Origin: Candidatus Nanohalarchaeota archaeon
Lineage (GTDB): Archaea; EX4484-52; B79-G9
Direction of reading: 5' to 3'
Assembly (NCBI GenBank): GCA_030635525.1
Contig: DAOVYR010000087.1
Span: 1 to 5,462 of the forward strand
DNA length: 5,462 nucleotides
A model generated the notes under the pieces. That model was given only the letters and a program-made list of their open reading frames with translations. It was not told where the DNA came from and ran no database searches. Below, in pieces: positions 4,536 to 5,462 of this stretch; positions within the stretch are counted from its first letter, which is position 1, and every line of letters starts with the position of its first letter. The position numbers were made by a program, and so were the translations under genes.

Positions 4536-5340
4536 ATAACGATATGTCTTTATCTTTGAGGAACACATCAAGAATGTCAATTACTTTTTCTGCTTCAATT
4601 ATTTCGATGCCTGCTTCTTCTGACAGGTCGACTACAGATGTTCTCAGCTCCGGCTGGCAGTATTCATAGGTCCCCCATGTGTAGCAGAATTCCTGTTCTG
4701 AGTAGTTGATTTCTTTTGATGCTCCAAGCGGCACATAGAATGCGTTTGCGCCGTTTTCTTTGGCAGAGATTGCCTTTTCTTTTATTCTTCCTGCAGGGCC
4801 GATTGTGCCATCATGATTTATGGTGCCGGTTATCATTACTTTGTTGTTCACCTGCTTATCTTCAAGTGCTGCGATCGTTGCGATTGTCATTGCTGCACCT
4901 GCAGAGGGCCCTTCAAGAACAGTTGCATTTGCATAGATATCATATATTATATCGAGATTGGCAAGGTCGATCCCTGTGATTTCAGATGCCACAAGTGCCG
5001 CCATTCTTATTGAGTTTGTGGTCTCTTCTTTTGAGAGTACGCGATTGAGGTTTAGAAGTATCAGGCCGCTGCCTGGTACGATTGATACGTCAAGGTTTGC
5101 TGCAACGCCTGTACCATTACGGTTTACTGCAGGGAGCCTGATAGATGAGTGTCTCTGGTTGTGAATTACAATGGGTTCTTTTGCGCATGAGTTATAGATT
5201 GATATTTCGGCAGGTTTGCCTGTGTTTTTTTGTTCCCCGCTATAGATGCCTGCCAGAAATGCGAGCAGAATGATAAGTATTACAATTGTTGTTTTACCGT
5301 GCCCGGTCAGTTTCTTTTTTTGTTTGTTCCTGAAATCCAT
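4534..5340 (-). CDS. Membrane-anchored Lon-type (S16) Ser-Lys protease without ATPase domain
   Basis: This 268-residue protein is a free-standing Lon proteolytic domain on a membrane anchor. The N-terminus is basic (RNKQKKKLTGHGK, 4-16), followed by a single hydrophobic helix at about 17-33. By the positive-inside rule the rest lies outside the cytoplasm. The protease domain runs from about 60 to 262. The nucleophile is S146 in EGPSAGAAM (143-151). The general base is K189 in GRIKEKAISAKENG (184-197). The 43-residue spacing equals that of E. coli Lon (S679/K722). There is no AAA+ module or Walker motif, so it should be ATP-independent, like the predicted archaeal serine proteases of COG1750. 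A local insert at 207-232 carries C219 and C228, which could form a disulfide outside the cell. Substrates are unknown. The start ATG 5340 has GGAGGGG six bases ahead. Confidence 0.88.
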   Translation of the reverse strand: MDFRNKQKKKLTGHGKTTIVILIILLAFLAGIYSGEQKNTGKPAEISIYNSCAKEPIVIHNQRHSSIRLPAVNRNGTGVAANLDVSIVPGSGLILLNLNRVLSKEETTNSIRMAALVASEITGIDLANLDIIYDIYANATVLEGPSAGAAMTIATIAALEDKQVNNKVMITGTINHDGTIGPAGRIKEKAISAKENGANAFYVPLGASKEINYSEQEFCYTWGTYEYCQPELRTSVVDLSEEAGIEIIEAEKVIDILDVFLKDKDISL

Positions 5341-5346
5341 AGAGTA

Positions 5347-5353
5347 CCCCTCC
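5347..5353 (-). promoter_or_regulatory. Ribosome binding site of the Lon-like protease gene
   Basis: The minus strand reads GGAGGGG six bases ahead of ATG 5340. It lies in a G-rich run (CCCCTCCCTCCC on the plus strand). It supports this ATG over any internal start. Confidence 0.7.
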
Positions 5354-5376
5354 CTCCCTATTGGTATGTATTAGTT

Positions 5377-5384
5377 AATATATT
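5377..5384 (-). promoter_or_regulatory. Palindromic TATA element upstream of the Lon-like gene
   Basis: AATATATT is a perfect palindrome; the minus strand reads CAAAAATATATTAA, with an A-rich BRE-like flank. A start about 26 bases on, near 5354, would give a leader of about 14 bases carrying the ribosome binding site. Because the core is symmetric, it might also fire rightward, starting near 5406. Confidence 0.5.
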
Positions 5385-5408
5385 TTTGTGTGTTTCTGAG
5401 CATAAGAA

Positions 5409-5462
5409 TCATGAAATTTCTGGTCTTGTGGCCATTTCAAGCTTTTTATGCTTGCGAGGCGA
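5409..5462 (-). other. Right-edge sequence, possible 3' end of a minus-strand gene
   Basis: Entering from the right edge, the minus strand reads 17 codons to a TGA at 5411-5409, ending KHKKLEMATRPEIS, a charged tail plausible for a real protein. The plus strand also has an ATG at 5411 open to the edge (MKFLVLWPFQAFYACEA), with no ribosome binding site but at the right distance from the palindromic TATA for a leaderless start. The two overlap and cannot both be likely. I lean to the minus-strand gene end, but the stretch is too short to decide. Confidence 0.3.

Noticed and set aside
4716..5164. Plus-strand open frames across the Lon-like gene
   Set aside because: Leu/Cys/Arg-rich shadow translations opposite a gene with an intact Ser-Lys dyad.

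Overview
The window looks archaeal. Shine-Dalgarno sites match GGAGGTGAT, box A-like TATA elements sit about 25-30 bases ahead of several starts (two would give leaderless or nearly leaderless mRNAs), and the gene families fit: a free-standing membrane-anchored Lon-type Ser-Lys protease, a lamin-tail surface protein with a PEF-type C-terminal sorting signal, and an archaeal-style short HicB with HicA. The coiled-coil protein with a C-terminal helical hairpin resembles proteins common in DPANN archaea. That placement is an inference, and I cannot name a species.

Layout, left to right. Positions 2-424 (+) hold the 3' part of an unrecognised gene with more A/T-ending codons than its neighbour. 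A long imperfect inverted repeat (470-536) follows. Next come a zinc-dependent aspartoacylase/succinylglutamate desuccinylase-family deacylase (569-1576, +), a coiled-coil/linker/helical-hairpin protein (1628-2707, +) and, 10 nt on, a small His-rich two-helix membrane protein (2718-2975, +). A secreted lamin-tail-domain protein (3048-3602, +) has its own TATA box preceded by a tandem 10-bp repeat. On the minus strand, a 67-residue helical protein (3597-3800) overlaps its end tail-to-tail. The hicBA toxin-antitoxin pair (3845-4285, -) follows, with hicA starting at TTG behind a strong ribosome binding site inside hicB. Divergent from hicBA is a roughly 200-nt stretch with hairpins and a possible 30-residue basic protein (4429-4521, +). 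The Lon-like protease (4534-5340, -) ends the window, with its promoter at about 5377-5384 and an unresolved reading frame at the right edge.

No single pathway links these genes. Two groupings are supported by spacing: the coiled-coil/membrane protein pair, and hicB-hicA. The lamin-tail protein and the Lon-like protease both appear to act at or outside the membrane. The clearest candidates for something undescribed are the structured small-ORF unit beside hicBA, the inverted repeat at 470-536, and the coiled-coil/His-rich membrane protein pair. I see no RNA gene of known class, CRISPR array, transposase or integrase.
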